This document shows positions 1 through 11,147 of a stretch of DNA of 64,000 bases, piece after piece. Numbering within the stretch: position 1 is the first letter of the stretch; every line of letters begins with the position of its first letter. The notes beneath the pieces were generated by a model. The model was not told the origin of the DNA, made no database searches, and saw only the letters and a program-made list of their open reading frames with translations. The stretch covers positions 8,621,606 to 8,685,605 of the forward strand of contig NC_088305.1 of the NCBI RefSeq assembly GCF_032854445.1. The letters run 5' to 3'. Position numbers and translations under genes: made by a program. This stretch comes from Liolophura sinensis (taxonomy: Eukaryota > Mollusca > Polyplacophora > Chitonida > Chitonidae).

Positions 1-252
1 GAGAATAAAGGCACCGTGGCAGCCGTGCTCGGAGTTCTCTTGTACATCGGAGTTTTAGCGTGTGGATTTGCCGCGGAACTCAGCATGCAGCTCCTCCAAG
101 ACCAGTCGACCACTCAATATCTACAAGGGCAATTGAACAAGACGTTTCTCCGTTGGTCCGGGAAGCTTTTGTCCCGCCGCTGCCGTCGCCGCCGCCGCCG
201 TCACCACCCGGTTGACAGCACTGTCCCGGGCGAGGACCTGACCTCCAATTTG

Positions 253-985
253 CTACCCCCGCTGTGCACTGCGATGGACGAGTTCAGCCGAGTAAAAGTT
301 GTCCATTTGGAGGAGCTGGTACACTTGAATGTTCACGTTGAATAGGCTCTCCACCGTGTCCAGTGCACTGAGAGGTACACTGCGGAAATGCCTGGGCTCC
401 ACCTCTGCCGCCTCCAGACAAATTCAGTGGTGATGTCAAGCCTGATCTATGATCCATTTCGTGTTGGGACGTTGTTGCTGCGCCCAGGTGAGTGGATCTT
501 TGCTGGGGAGATGGGCGAGGAATTCACGCAGGTCAGCCCGACTGGCCACGTGGTACGGAGCGTCGAGTAGCCGGGAATTATTGGTACTGGGGCAAAAGTA
601 ACGCACCTGTCCCGTCTCCTTGTGGAGAAGGATGTACCCAAAGCTGTAGTTGACGATGAACGCAATGGGCTGGTCATCATAAATACCGTTCAGATAATCC
701 GGGATGGCTCCGAGGTCGCTGAGCCTGTAGTTGTAGAGGTTCTGCACCGGCCTGCCGCGATGAAAATGCTGGCGGATGGAACGCCAATGCTGCCGACACA
801 GTTGCCGTAGATCACTCTCACTCTCATTGCTAGGCAGGAGATAGTCAAGAGGTTGATTTAGGTCGGGTTGGAAGTGGCTCGCTGGGATCTTCCACTTTTT
901 CTTGTCCGACTCATCAGTCTCTAGACTTGCTGCACTCGATGAGCTGGCTTCGTTTGTGGGGAAAGCGCGTCTCTGTAACACAGAA
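253..985 (-). pseudogene. Broken ORF resembling a protein of large self-replicating DNA transposons
   Basis: Read on the minus strand, about 180 codons are open from roughly 985 to 439. They give a well-composed globular sequence with features such as QHWRSIRQHFHRGR, YNYRLSDL, FIVNYSFGYIL and WAQQQRPNTKW. In-frame TGA codons follow at 436-438 and 424-426. The same frame then resumes with a plausible segment (LFNVNIQVYQLLQ) until a TAG at 253-255. From memory of the family, this arrangement resembles proteins that accompany a family B DNA polymerase in Polinton-like or related large transposons, but the stretch normally linking the two parts is absent. I therefore call it a decayed copy with an internal deletion. 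The 5' side runs into the TATAG microsatellite, so no start can be assigned. The broken ORF is certain; the family name is tentative. Confidence 0.45.
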
Positions 986-989
986 GCGT

Positions 990-1245
990 GTAGAGTATAA
1001 CTATAATATAGTAGAGTATCGTATAGTATAACTATAGCATAGTATATTATAGTATAGTATAGTATAGTATAACTACAGTATAGTATAGAACAGTACAGTA
1101 TAGTATAGTATAATATAGTATAGTATAGCATAGTACAGTATAAAAATAGTATAATATAACTATAGTATAGTATATTTATAGTTGAGTGTAACTATAGTAT
1201 CGTATCGCATAGTATAGTATAGTATAACTATAGTAGAATATAATC
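990..1245. repeat. (TATAG)n microsatellite, about 250 bp
   Basis: Imperfect tandem pentamers of the TATAG/GTATA type fill this stretch, broken by occasional AACTATAG variants that give a 10-15 bp higher rhythm. It directly abuts the 5' side of the broken transposon ORF. Open reading through it on the minus strand is a by-product of a stop-poor pentamer, not coding. Confidence 0.9.
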
Positions 1246-2315
1246 ACATTCGACACAGCGCCATCTGTGATGTTCAACAATTATTTTTTTTATTCAGTTT
1301 TACATAAAAGGCACCAGCTCTAGAGAATATGGCCACAGAAACGTTTAAGTGTCGAACATGACGCTTATATTTAGGTAACATATAGTTAAAAAAAATAAGC
1401 TTATGACTTGGAAGCATACGTTTATGTAACACTCGCTGTTCCACTTCGAAAGCAGTTCACCAGTAAATCTAAAGTATCGAAAATTGGATCATGCCAGTTT
1501 TAGTCGACCGCTTTCTTTATGTCTAACGTTATGTTGTACAGCGTTATGAGTTCTGCAAAAACACCTGGACTATCTGGAAAGCTGAAAATTTACACAAATC
1601 CAACGAATACACCATCGCTGACATCGATTTGACAACAGGCATTTCCATATCTAATATTTTGCGGGACGAATTTCTTCACCCACCCTGTTTGCTCCTCCCC
1701 AATGCGACACGTTCTACCCCGTGTATACTACTTCTCTCTTAGCATTATGTAAGTGAAACTTTGTTATCATGTGTTTTTAAAAGTCTTAAAATCCGACATA
1801 AGATTTGGAGGACCAATATATGGGGATGGGACAAAGTTGAGTTCTTTAGATGGGAAAAGAATATCATCCTTCTTAAAAGATATACGAGAGAGGTTTCTGA
1901 TAAACTGCTTAGCTGTATCCAGCGCTTTCGCTTCTATTTTTCAGGTTCTCTGTAGTGATACGTTCCACACATTTTACCTTACGACGTTTAGCCTTCGCCT
2001 TATAAGAGAATCACTTCGTGCTGAGCACGCGCGCTTCTGTCACGTGGGTTAACCCGAACTTGTGCGCTTCGAATGGGGGGTATGCTTATCATGAGATAGG
2101 CAATAGACAGTACTAAGCTTAGCAAGCGTCATGGGGCGTCTTGAGTATATCAAACCGGATTTACATTCGAACAGCTTTCTGCATACCCAAACGAACCTGA
2201 TGCCAAACTGTCAGATTTTTTGTCTGGTTCAGACTTAAGCAAAAGAGTTACAAGTTAACGAAATTAACGAAACTAATACTGTTGCTGCATCTCTAGCTAC
2301 ACAGAGCATTAAGGG
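1246..2315. other. Intergenic, no gene recognised
   Basis: The sequence is AT-rich and unique-looking. Short ORFs here (for example 1753-2052 plus) lack recognisable domains and the codon regularity of the real exons in this window. I see no RNA gene. Confidence 0.5.
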
Positions 2316-2489
2316 CTCCTCTCTCCGGCCGTACGTGGGAAGGTCTGTCACAACCTGCGGATGGTCGTGGGTTTCCCCCGGGCTCTGCCCGGTTTCCACC
2401 CACCAAAATGCTGGCCGCCGTTGTATAAGTGTAATATTCTTGAGTACAGCGTAAAAACACCAATCAAATAAATAAATAAATAAATAAAT
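2316..2489 (+). repeat. tRNA-derived SINE, 5'-truncated copy
   Basis: The copy carries the SINE core (GGATGGTCGTGGGTTTCCCC, CCCGGTTTCCACCCACC) and the tail that leads into (AAATA)n. The tRNA-like head is missing. It lies just upstream of the DIRS-like fossil, in the same orientation. Confidence 0.9.
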
Positions 2490-2597
2490 TAAGAGGTCCT
2501 CTGAATGCTAACAAGGGCGAGGATTTTTTAAATCGTTAGTCCCAGAACTAGGACTACAGGGGTCCAGGCGACAAATCTCTGCAGGAAAATGAAAGAC

Positions 2598-4495
2598 CTG
2601 TGACACTTAAACTGTCAGAAAGGACGGAAGTTTTTCCAGAGATATCCGAAATAAATAAACACAAGGTATGTCTGTCTGACCATGCTTGGCAGCATTATAT
2701 AACTAATACCAGTACGTCTCTGCAAGTGAAAATGAGTAAATTTAAAGCTGGAAAACTAAGAGATTGTGTCGAATTTTGGAAAAGCTTAACCTCTGATAAA
2801 CACATTTTGTAGTGTGTGAGTATGAGATGGAGTTTAATATTATTCTTTCATAGAATCCAACTCCTTATAAGTTTTCTAAAGAGAAATACAAACATATTGA
2901 CGATGAAATTCAAAACTTTATTAAAAAGGGAGTCGTTGAAGAAACTTATACTGAAGATGGTGAATGTGTATCAAATATATTCACTCGTCCAAAACCGCAC
3001 AATGCTCTTAGAATCATTCCAGGTTTGAAGTCATTAAATGATTATATCCCATAACGTCATTTCAAGATGGACACACCTCGGACAGCGTTAAATTTAATGT
3101 GCTCAAATTGTTTTATGTCCATAAACTGGAGATCTCTACTATACTGTACCTATTAGAACTGCAGACAGGAAATATCTTAAATATATTTGGGATAAAAAAT
3201 TATTCCAGTGTACTTGGCATAACTTCTGCCCCAAGGGTTTTCCCCAGACTCACCAAAGTTATTTTCCCCCAATTGGGAAAACGAGGTCGCCTGGTCACTA
3301 ATTTTATAGACGACTGTTTCATATCTGGTGAAACCAAACAAGTTTGTGGAGACAATGTTTTCGATACAACAGAGCTACGTGCCATGTCAGCCTTCACCGT
3401 ACATCCTGAGAAATCGATTTTAAACCCTACACTCTCGCTAGTGTAAATCGACTTTATGTTGAACTCCACTGATATGACAGTGAAACTTACTACACAAAAG
3501 GCATATGATTTACAAGTATTTTGCCAAGATGTTTGACTACGGATAAAGTGACTATCAGGAAGTTCACTGATCTAATTGGCAAAATTAAAGCTGCCTTACA
3601 GGTGTACAGTATGGCAGGCCGTATTAAATCTTCATATTTTCGATGCAACATGTAAAAAAACTTTTTTCTTTCCAGATGTTGATCTTTTTGCATCTCTCAT
3701 TAAAACCTGACCCAAGAGCAAGATTTGTGAACGCATTGACTACATGCTGAGAAGGGAGATTGTTCTATGACTTTCCACCATTTAATTCACTGAGTAGAGT
3801 GCTATGGAAAGTAGAACCTGAAAGCGACTGTGGTATTTTTATAGTACCATTGTGGTTAACACAATATTGCTATTCGAAATTGATTAATCCATGGTACTTT
3901 GATTTTGCCCAGAGCAGATTTGCTGAGCCATCCTTTCAAATCCCCAGATCAACACCTTCCCAAGATGAGGTTTCTCGCAGTACTCATATGTGGAGACAAT
4001 TCACGGAGCACGGGATTCCTGAACCAGCTCTCTCTTTTTTGACTTTCATTAATAACAAGGCGGTTGACACATTGCCACTTGTCATCAGATTTCTTAAAGG
4101 TGTGTTTAATTTAAGACCTACCTTACCTAGCAATGCTGTAACTTGGGGTATGAACATTGTGCTTCAATACATTAAATCCTTTCGTTAAGGGAAGATTTCG
4201 TTAAAAAGGTTGATTTTAAAACTTTATTTCTATTTTATCTGGCCAGAAGGCTCAGTCCTTAAATTTACTGGACTGTGAAAACATTTCATGTTCTGATTCT
4301 TCTGTAAGACTCAGGTTCGGTTATTTATTTAAACAGTCGCTGCCCTGGGTATCATTAAAGGGAGAAAAAGCATTTGCGCCAAACAGACAATTGTGTGTTG
4401 TGACTGTTTTACGGGAGTATGTTCGCCAAACAAAACCCCTGAGAGGCACTGAGACAACTGTGTTTATAAGTTACCTAAGTTGAAGTTTGATTGTA
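2598..4495 (+). mobile_element. Decayed DIRS-like tyrosine-recombinase retrotransposon
   Basis: Domains appear in the expected DIRS/Ngaro order but are split over all three plus frames with many stops. A pre-RT segment (GKLRDCVEFWKSLTSD) lies near 2745. Reverse transcriptase follows from about 2865 to 3440: FIKKGVVEETYTEDGE, then RPKPHNALRIIPGLKSLNDY, then the catalytic-site region FIDDCFISGET near 3301. An RNase H-like region follows to about 3700 (PDVDLFASLIKT). A C-terminal part begins near 3765 (PPFNSLSRVLWKV) and leads into tyrosine-recombinase-like sequence (IRFLKGVFNLRPTLPSNAVT near 4085, LRGTETTVFISY near 4440). The recombinase separates DIRS-type elements from LTR and LINE elements. 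Terminal repeats were not found, so the ends are approximate. The element cannot code for an active enzyme. Confidence 0.8.
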
Positions 4496-4736
4496 ATTCC
4501 CCTTTTCTATATTGCCATTTTACAATCTGTGTATGAACACAAATCTTCTATTTGAAAAATGACTTCTCGAATTGTGTGCGCATTTTACGCAATCTCTAAG
4601 GTTTCGTCAGCTGTAAGGCAGAATTAAAATCAAACTTCATCGAAGGTAAATCCCGTTTAATTTATTAATAAAACACGGACTATGAGGTGAAAAATCTCAG
4701 CAGGCCAAGGAATTCTCATTATAGTAATTTATCTGA

Positions 4737-4911
4737 TTATCTCAAGAATATTTCACTTATATGACGGCGGCAAGCATTATGGTAGGAGGATACCTGGCAG
4801 AACACGGGAGAAACCCACGATCATCCGCAGGCTGCAAACCAACCTTCCCAGCCTGAGGGGAAGCTAGCATGAGCTAACCTCGAACTCACAGCAACCACAT
4901 TCGTGAGAGGC
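4737..4911 (-). repeat. SINE copy, minus strand, nearly to the B box
   Basis: Read on the minus strand, the copy has the GTGAG...AACTCA head remnant, the core and the tail (AAGAATATTTCACTTATA as seen on plus). The A-box portion of the tRNA head is lost, and the core is diverged by several substitutions. Confidence 0.85.
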
Positions 4912-6024
4912 ACTTGGGTTATTTAATGTAACAAACCTGTCCATTAAATGAGAAGTAAATACAAAAATGATGTGAAAATCAGATGATAGGGCGTGAAATC
5001 TTATTTGCAAATTTGATCTTTAACATTTTTTTCGGTTTTTTGCTCACAGAAGAAAAGGGTATTTTAAAATATTTTTGTTTGATGGGTATTTGAGACCACA
5101 GTTTGGTATAAATCGTCACTGCATAATAATGTTCTAAATAAGAATGTGACGTATGTCTTAGAAATTTATTTGAATGTAAATTTCGTTTTTCTATCCGAAC
5201 ACATGGATTCAATCTGAATTATGATAACCTGTGCTAGATTTACACTTATAGTGTTATTTCTCAAAGGCAATATATACAGAGAGAAGAAGTGCCTTTCTCT
5301 TTAAAGAAAAATCGAAAGAAGTATTGAAGGCCACATTTGCAACAATCTTTGCTCACTCTTTTCATTTGAACTTTATGAAACTTTTATGCTTTCTCCACAG
5401 TTATGTTTAAGATTTAGTGAACATCTTCTGATATGTTTTCTTATTCAAGCGAATAACTTGCTAAACATTCAGACAGAAATTTTTTTGTAGCACATTTGGT
5501 GGTGGTAGCAGTGGTGTAAAACGAACGTAGAGAGCGTCTCGTGTGGTGTAAGGAATATTATCCCATTAACAAAAAGCGTGACACGATCATATTCTAGTAA
5601 ACGTCTTTTCTTAGACGAATATTAAAATAAAATCATATTCCAGTCATCACGTTATTAAAATAAAAATTACTATCACCGCACTTCGGAAAACGTCTTTTTG
5701 AGGTCAAAATGGCAAAGAACGTGCCGGCCTATTAATAAAGACCGCAATAAGAAGAAAAAAAAAACATCCTACTACCATAACGTACTTGTCTTGTGTAACA
5801 AATGAAGAGAAACAAATCCCGAGCTACCTTCTGTCCATTTTGGCCAGTGAGCAGAATAACAATATTAGGTTTAACCATGCCTGCGATTCACGTGTTAATG
5901 ATACCTACAAAAATATCTAACATATAAACTTATGATGAGAAACCACACCTAGTAACTTTTGGAATAAGTTTTTTGGAGGGTCATGTTATTTCATCGAGAT
6001 AATAAAAATACTTCAAACAGATAC
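4912..6024. other. Intergenic, no gene recognised
   Basis: AT-rich sequence between the SINE at 4.8 kb and the 3' end of secreted-protein gene 1. The small ORF at 4979-5212 minus has no recognisable motif. Nothing else is supported. Confidence 0.5.
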
Positions 6025-6037
6025 TAGTACTTCAGGC

Positions 6038-6220
6038 CAAGTCCAGCTCATGCTGGCTTCCTCTCCGGTCGTATGTAGGAGGGTCTGGCAGCAACCTGCG
6101 GATGGTCGTGGGTTTCTCCCGGGCTGTACCCGGTTTCCTCCCACCATAATTCTGGCCGCCGTCGTATAAGTGAAATATTCTTGAGTACGGCGTAAAACAC
6201 CAATCAAATAAATAAATAAA
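6038..6220 (+). repeat. SINE inserted in the 3'UTR of secreted-protein gene 1
   Basis: A 5'-truncated SINE begins inside the B-box region (CCAAGTCCAGCTC) and ends in an AAATA tail. Perfect 13-bp target-site duplications, TAGTACTTCAGGC, flank it at 6025-6037 and 6221-6233. It lies 17 bp beyond the right duplication from the stop codon of gene 1 and is antisense to that gene, so it splits the ancestral 3'UTR. The sequence left of the SINE still resembles the 3'UTRs of genes 2 and 3. Confidence 0.95.
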
Positions 6221-6249
6221 TAGTACTTCAGGCGTCTGTCATTACACTG

Positions 6250-6891
6250 TCAACAGCATAGAGCGTTCAAGCTTCCGAAGTTGAACGCAGCTCCGTCCAC
6301 ATTCACATTGCATGTATTCCCCCTCGGAGTTCTTACGTAGAAGGCCCAAGTGCCAGAAATGTCCGGAAAACTACACACCGTGTACTGACAGTTCTCGCCG
6401 GGTACTGTGAAACCACAGATTAAGGTGAAAGTCAAAGGGGAGGTGACGGGCGTGCAACCAACAGGCTAAAATGAAAAGAAACAAAATGGAAACTTATACT
6501 AAATATATAAGTTGTCATCTAATGATACTTGCATAGATCAAGTATCCAAAATCGCATAGTATGCATTCTGAGACTACTGAGAGCCAAACACAAAAGTAGG
6601 GACCACATTCAAATGCCACACAATTACCAACAACGTTTCCCCAGTACAGTGTACGTTAAAAAGAAGAGGGAGGATGCCAGTAAGTACCGTTAATAACCAA
6701 GGTGGAGGAAGAGGTGAAACAAATGGGCCAGCTGTGAAGGCGCCAATTGATGAGGGAGACCAGCCGCAGTTTTCGTATACAACTTGACGTGTAGTACCAA
6801 TTAATGCAGTGGCAACAATCTTCAAAGTAGCAGCATCCGCCAATGACACCAAGGCCCCGAAAACAATGGTCACGTATACAAGAGTCTTCAT
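6250..6891 (-). CDS. Eight-cysteine secreted protein, gene 1 (139 aa)
   Basis: There are two coding exons, 6891-6688 (68 codons) and 6465-6250 (71 codons plus TGA). The phase-0 intron runs 6687-6466, with donor GTACTTAC and acceptor TTTTAG. Residues 1-20 form a signal peptide (MKTLVYVTIVFGALVSLADA), so the protein should be secreted. Eight cysteines lie at about 42, 72, 85, 94, 99, 120, 138 and 139, and the chain ends in Cys-Cys; four disulfides are possible. The shared block RQVVYENCG ends exon 1 of every paralogue. Exon 2 carries CQYTVCSFPDISGTWAFYV. A non-coding exon ends at 10143 and splices to 6929. An in-frame ATG at 6915-6913, absent from the paralogues, could add eight residues; I chose 6891 because it is the conserved start. 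The family is unrecognised and its function unknown. The gene model is strong because three paralogues share it exactly. Confidence 0.88.
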
Positions 6892-7149
6892 GGTAACGAA
6901 CGGTGTGATTCGCATCGTGAACAATATACCTACAAAACAACACAGAAAACAGCGTGTAGAATGCACGGATACAGGCAACTTTATATATATTAACGGCGCA
7001 AAGGATATGATACAACGGTCTGTGAAGGCTGTAAACTAAAACACGTATTAGAAACAATTCTTTCATGGATGATTTTAAATACACATGCGCAGTTAATTGA
7101 CGTGGCATGTAAGGTGCCGTGAATGATATCTCCAAAAGTCGTAATCGAA

Positions 7150-8485
7150 TTAAACAATACAACGGACGAACATTTCAAGGTGACATCTAACACCTTTAAA
7201 TTTACAGGACATTGACACCTGGACGAACATTTCACGGTGATATTTAATACCTGTAAATTCACAGGACATGGACACCTTGACAAACATTTCAAGATGATAT
7301 CTAACACCCGTAAATTTACAGGACATTGACACCTGGACGAACCTTTCGCGGTGACATCTAACACCTGTAGATTTACAGGACATGGACACCTGGACGAACA
7401 TTTCACGTTGATATTTAACACCTGTAAATTCACAGGACATGGACACCTTGACAAACATTTCAAGATGATATCTAACACCTGTAAATTTACAGGACATGGA
7501 CACCTGGACGAACATTTCACGGTGATTTTTAACACCTGTAAATTCTCAGGACATGGGCACCTTGACAAACATTTCAAGATGATATCTAACACCTGTAAAT
7601 TCACAGGACATGGACACCTGGATGAACCTTTCAATGTTATATCTAACACCTGTGAATTCACAGGGCATGGACACCTGAACGAACTTTGCAAGGGGATATC
7701 TAACACCTGTAAATTCACAGGACATGGACACCTGGACAAACCTTTCAATGTTATATCTAACACCTGTAAAGTCACAGGACATGGACATCGGTACGAACAT
7801 TTGAAAGTGATATATATCACTTGTGAATTCACAGGACATAGACACCTGGAGAATCCTTTCAAAGTGATATCGAACACCTGTAAATCCACAGGACATGAGC
7901 ACCTGGAAGAGTCTTTCAAGGTGATATCTAACACCTGTAAATTCACAGGACATGGAAACCTGAACGAACTTTGCAAGGGGATGTCTAACACCTGGACCCC
8001 TGGACGAACTTTTCTAGGTGATATCTAACACCTGTAAATTCATACGACATGGACACCTGGACGAACCTTTCAAGGTGATATCTAACACCTGTAAATTCAC
8101 AGGACACGGACACCTGAACAAACTTTGCAAGGTGATATCTAACATCCGAACACCCAGACGAACTTTTCTAGGTGATATCTAACACCTTTAAATTCACAGG
8201 ACATGGAAACCTGAACAAACCTTTCAAGATGATATCTGACACCTGTAAGTTTACAGGACATGGACACCTTGACTAACATTTCAAGATGATATCTGATAAC
8301 CTGGACATTCACAAGACATGGGCACCTGGACGAACGTTTCAAGGTGACATCTAACACCTGTATATTTACAGGACATGGACACCTGGACGAACCTTTCAAG
8401 GTGATATCTAACACCTGTACATTCACAGGACATGTACACCTGGACGAACATTTCTAGGTGATATCTAAGACCTGTAAATTCATAG
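7150..8485. repeat. 57-bp minisatellite, about 23 units, in the 5'UTR intron of gene 1
   Basis: The tandem unit is about 57 bp and has the landmarks GGTGATATCTAACACCTG, TAAATTCACAGGACATGG and ACACCTGGACGAAC. In many units the centre is a perfect 16-bp palindrome, CCTGTAAATTTACAGG. Because 57 is divisible by 3 and the unit lacks stops in some frames, ORFs of 225 (plus) and 333 (minus) codons run through it. They read as 19-residue repeats and are not evidence of a protein. The array lies wholly inside the predicted 5'UTR intron (10142-6930). Confidence 0.93.
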
Positions 8486-8895
8486 GATCAATCCACGTAG
8501 GCTTTTAGTGTTGTACATTTTCCAGAGGAATCTCGTTATGTGAACATTGACGATAAAGCGAGCGGTCAGGAGAGACATGAGGGTTGGGCGGGAAAATGTA
8601 ATGACTTACACTATGGAGTAAAACCAGTGCAGCGACGACAGTATGATAGTTGGCAACTGATCACTGGAAATGTTTTAATGGCTTAAGCTGAATTAGGTAA
8701 AAATTTGCTGAGATGGTATCTACAATTTATTAGATGTCATTGGTCTAGATTTACTTTAATGTAATGTGGTATTGGCATCTAAATTAATAAACAATATATA
8801 ACATGACAATAACTCTCCGGTGTTGCTTAGTCCGTGACATGTACGGACATGTCCGTGGCATGTAGCAGTAGCCTGGATATACACGAATACAATAT

Positions 8896-9010
8896 TATTT
8901 ATTTATTTTTTTTATTTGATTGGTTTTTTACGCCGTATTCAAGAATATTTCACTTGCACGACGGCGGCCAGCATTATGGTGGGAGGAAACTGGGCAGAGC
9001 CCGGGGACAA
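8896..9010 (-). repeat. SINE fragment, tail and part of core
   Basis: Minus-strand copy with the tail (GTATTCAAGAATATTTCACT on plus) and the start of the core, cut at the GAGCCCGGGG step. It lies in the gene 1 5'UTR intron. Confidence 0.85.
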
Positions 9011-9491
9011 GATTATATAAGAATTAAGGCATAGAGAGCAAACCAAGAACGACAGAGCTTAGGGTTGACAAATGGACACACGTAACCGGTGAAATAAGGC
9101 TCCTATACCTCAGTTAGGGCTAAAAAGGTAAAGTAAAAACAGTAACAAAATCTGTAATAGTATGATAACTAAAACTTTACTGAGAAAAGCTGCTTATCAT
9201 TTTACCTCATTCATACGAAAACAGTGGCTGTTCACGCACCCTTTGGTACAGCCGTTTTAAGCAGAATTAAGCAATACAAGATGAATTGCTTGGAAGCTAA
9301 ATGTTTTTCAATAAACGTTTCAAAATTGTAGTTACCCTCATTACAAGGTGCCTTTAGTAGTACCTGTTTCTGCAGACTACTTATTTCGAACGTTGATGAT
9401 CAAATTGCTGCTAAAGGCATCGGTATTAAGTGGCAAGGCTTAGCCCTTTTCGTCTGGTTACTTCTGTGTAAATGATGATAACTTTGCCACT

Positions 9492-9645
9492 ATTTTATTT
9501 ATTTGTTTCACTCCCTACTCAAGAATATTTCACTTATACGACGGCGACCAGGACAATGGTGGGAGGAAACATGCCAAGGACACGGGGGATACCCACGACC
9601 ATCCGCGGTTTGCTGGTAAGCCTTCCAAGGTACGGCCGGAGAGCT
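9492..9645 (-). repeat. SINE fragment
   Basis: Minus-strand copy with tail and core to the GGTACGGCCGGAGAG boundary and no tRNA head. It interrupts sequence that is homologous to the intron of gene 2, so it arrived after the duplication. Confidence 0.85.
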
Positions 9646-9689
9646 TTTCTACTATTAAGGTGGTACATGTACGCCTTTATTCCTGGTTA

Positions 9690-10250
9690 TACTTCTTTGT
9701 AAATATAATGGTAACTTTTATACAACCACACCAAAAATAAATGACCAATTACTTTTGCGTTTGAATACATTTCCGTAAAGCTAAGGGTAATTAGGATAGG
9801 AAAAGGCAACATGATCACGTGACAACTCTTTCCTCTCGTTACTTTTTGGTGGAAAAAATTTGCTAGTACAGATGTTACAAAGCAAGCCCATTCCAAACTT
9901 CCAAGTCAAAAGGTTGAGAAATATGCTTTTAAAAAATACTAAACGGTGTTAAATTGTATACCAATTTAGGGACGCTATATAGTACACCAACTTTTATATT
10001 TAAACCGAAAACTCACTTCAATTTTTATATTTATGTGTAACCAACATTTAAACCGAAAACGCATACGAAAATCTGAAGAGTTAAAGAAAAAAGGGACAAC
10101 AAAACAACGTATACATAGTCCAAAAAAGCGACATTGACTCACCCAAAAGCCTCAGAAATCCTTTTAGTGATGCGACAACGTCTCTCTGTCTTATTAAATA
10201 ATATGCGACTTTGCCTGAAGTTAACGACGGAAGATAGCATCGACAGATTT
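9690..10250 (-). repeat. Inverted duplicate of the gene 2 upstream region
   Basis: The reverse complement matches 15.55-15.95 kb over long stretches. Shared landmarks are GAGTTTTCGGTTTAAATAT, AATTTAACACCGTTTAGTA, GTACTAGCAAAT and AAAAAGTAACGAGAGG. This segment holds the promoter, non-coding first exon and start of the 5'UTR intron of gene 1. It shows that genes 1 and 2 are inverted paralogous blocks. Confidence 0.85.
10143..10200 (-). promoter_or_regulatory. TATA-like box and non-coding first exon of gene 1
   Basis: On the minus strand TATTTAATAAGA starts at 10200. After a short first exon comes a donor, TTTTGG then GTGAGT, with the exon ending at 10143. Gene 2 has TATTTAACAAGA and TTGTTGG then GTAAGT in the same arrangement. 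Conservation between paralogues is the evidence; the exact transcription start is inferred. Confidence 0.6.
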
Positions 10251-10259
10251 ATTGGTGGG

Positions 10260-11010
10260 CGTTTGTTTCGCATCCTTTAATGGTCTGCTGAATACCTGTC
10301 ACCCAAACGTTAAAAATGATTTAAAACCTATCCATGAATCATTAATTACGCGTATTAATTCAATCTTATTGTTATTATTTTTTTTTTTGATATAATAAAT
10401 TGTTAGAGTGTCAGTTGGCTGAAAATAAAATTATCAAAGTCTGTTAACCGTAACGTAATTAAACGGTAGACCGTAAAACAGTGGCAAAGATCAACTCATT
10501 CATCATTTGAATTATACCTGATGTATACAGTTGTTCACACTCTAATACAGAATACAGAACACAATATAAATAAAGTGCCTCCAGGCTTTAGAGTTTTGAA
10601 GCAGATGACTTCAGTTTATCTTTGCAAACTAATGGGTATGTATGTAAACATACTTGTTTAGAGCCGTTCAGTATTATTGTATCCATACCCTCTGAAGCAA
10701 CTTCAGTAATAACCGAAATGCGCAGCAGAGCGTTACTTTTCTTTTCTCTTGTTCAGTCAAATATAAGTGGAGATCAACTGATTTGTTGTACCTAAATCAT
10801 ATCTTGGCGGTTTTTCATAGCTTTATTCATTTTTGGCAGAAATTATGCAGGAGTTTTCACAGGCATATAGTTTTAGAAGCACTACCGTTTGAATGTTGGT
10901 TGCACTCATTATCCTAAAACGTACCTTGCGCATTTCCAACATCACTGAAAACTGTTGGCTGCTTTTCTTTGCATGAATCCGTCCTAATTTCTTACTTAGA
11001 AACCGTCAAT
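10260..11010. other. Intergenic, no gene recognised
   Basis: AT-rich sequence upstream of the gene 1 promoter. I see no conserved exon or RNA gene. Confidence 0.45.
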
Positions 11011-11147
11011 AAATTTATTTCATTTTCTGTACTCCAGAATATTTCACCTATACGACGGTGGCCAGCATGGCATGTAGCGGAAGGAAACCTGCCAGAGCCT
11101 GGATGAATCTCACGACTATCCGCTGGCTGTTGCCAGACATTCCCACA
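11011..11147 (-). repeat. Diverged SINE fragment
   Basis: Minus-strand tail (CCAGAATATTTCACCTATAC on plus) and an eroded core. Several substitutions suggest an old copy. Confidence 0.75.

Noticed and set aside
16-345. 109-codon plus ORF with a hydrophobic start resembling a signal peptide
   Set aside because: It starts at GTG rather than ATG, lies antisense to the transposon relic and continues into an Arg repeat from a GCC tract. No splice partners were found.
986-1131. N-terminal extension of the minus ORF at 436-1131
   Set aside because: It is translated TATAG microsatellite (Tyr/Leu/Ile repeats), not protein-like sequence.
6990-8028. ORFs of 225 and 333 codons on opposite strands through the 57-bp array
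   Set aside because: They exist only because the unit is divisible by 3 and poor in stops. They are 19-residue repeats overlapping on both strands, inside a predicted intron.
7150-8485. CRISPR-like array
   Set aside because: Units are contiguous with no unique spacers, in a eukaryotic intron.
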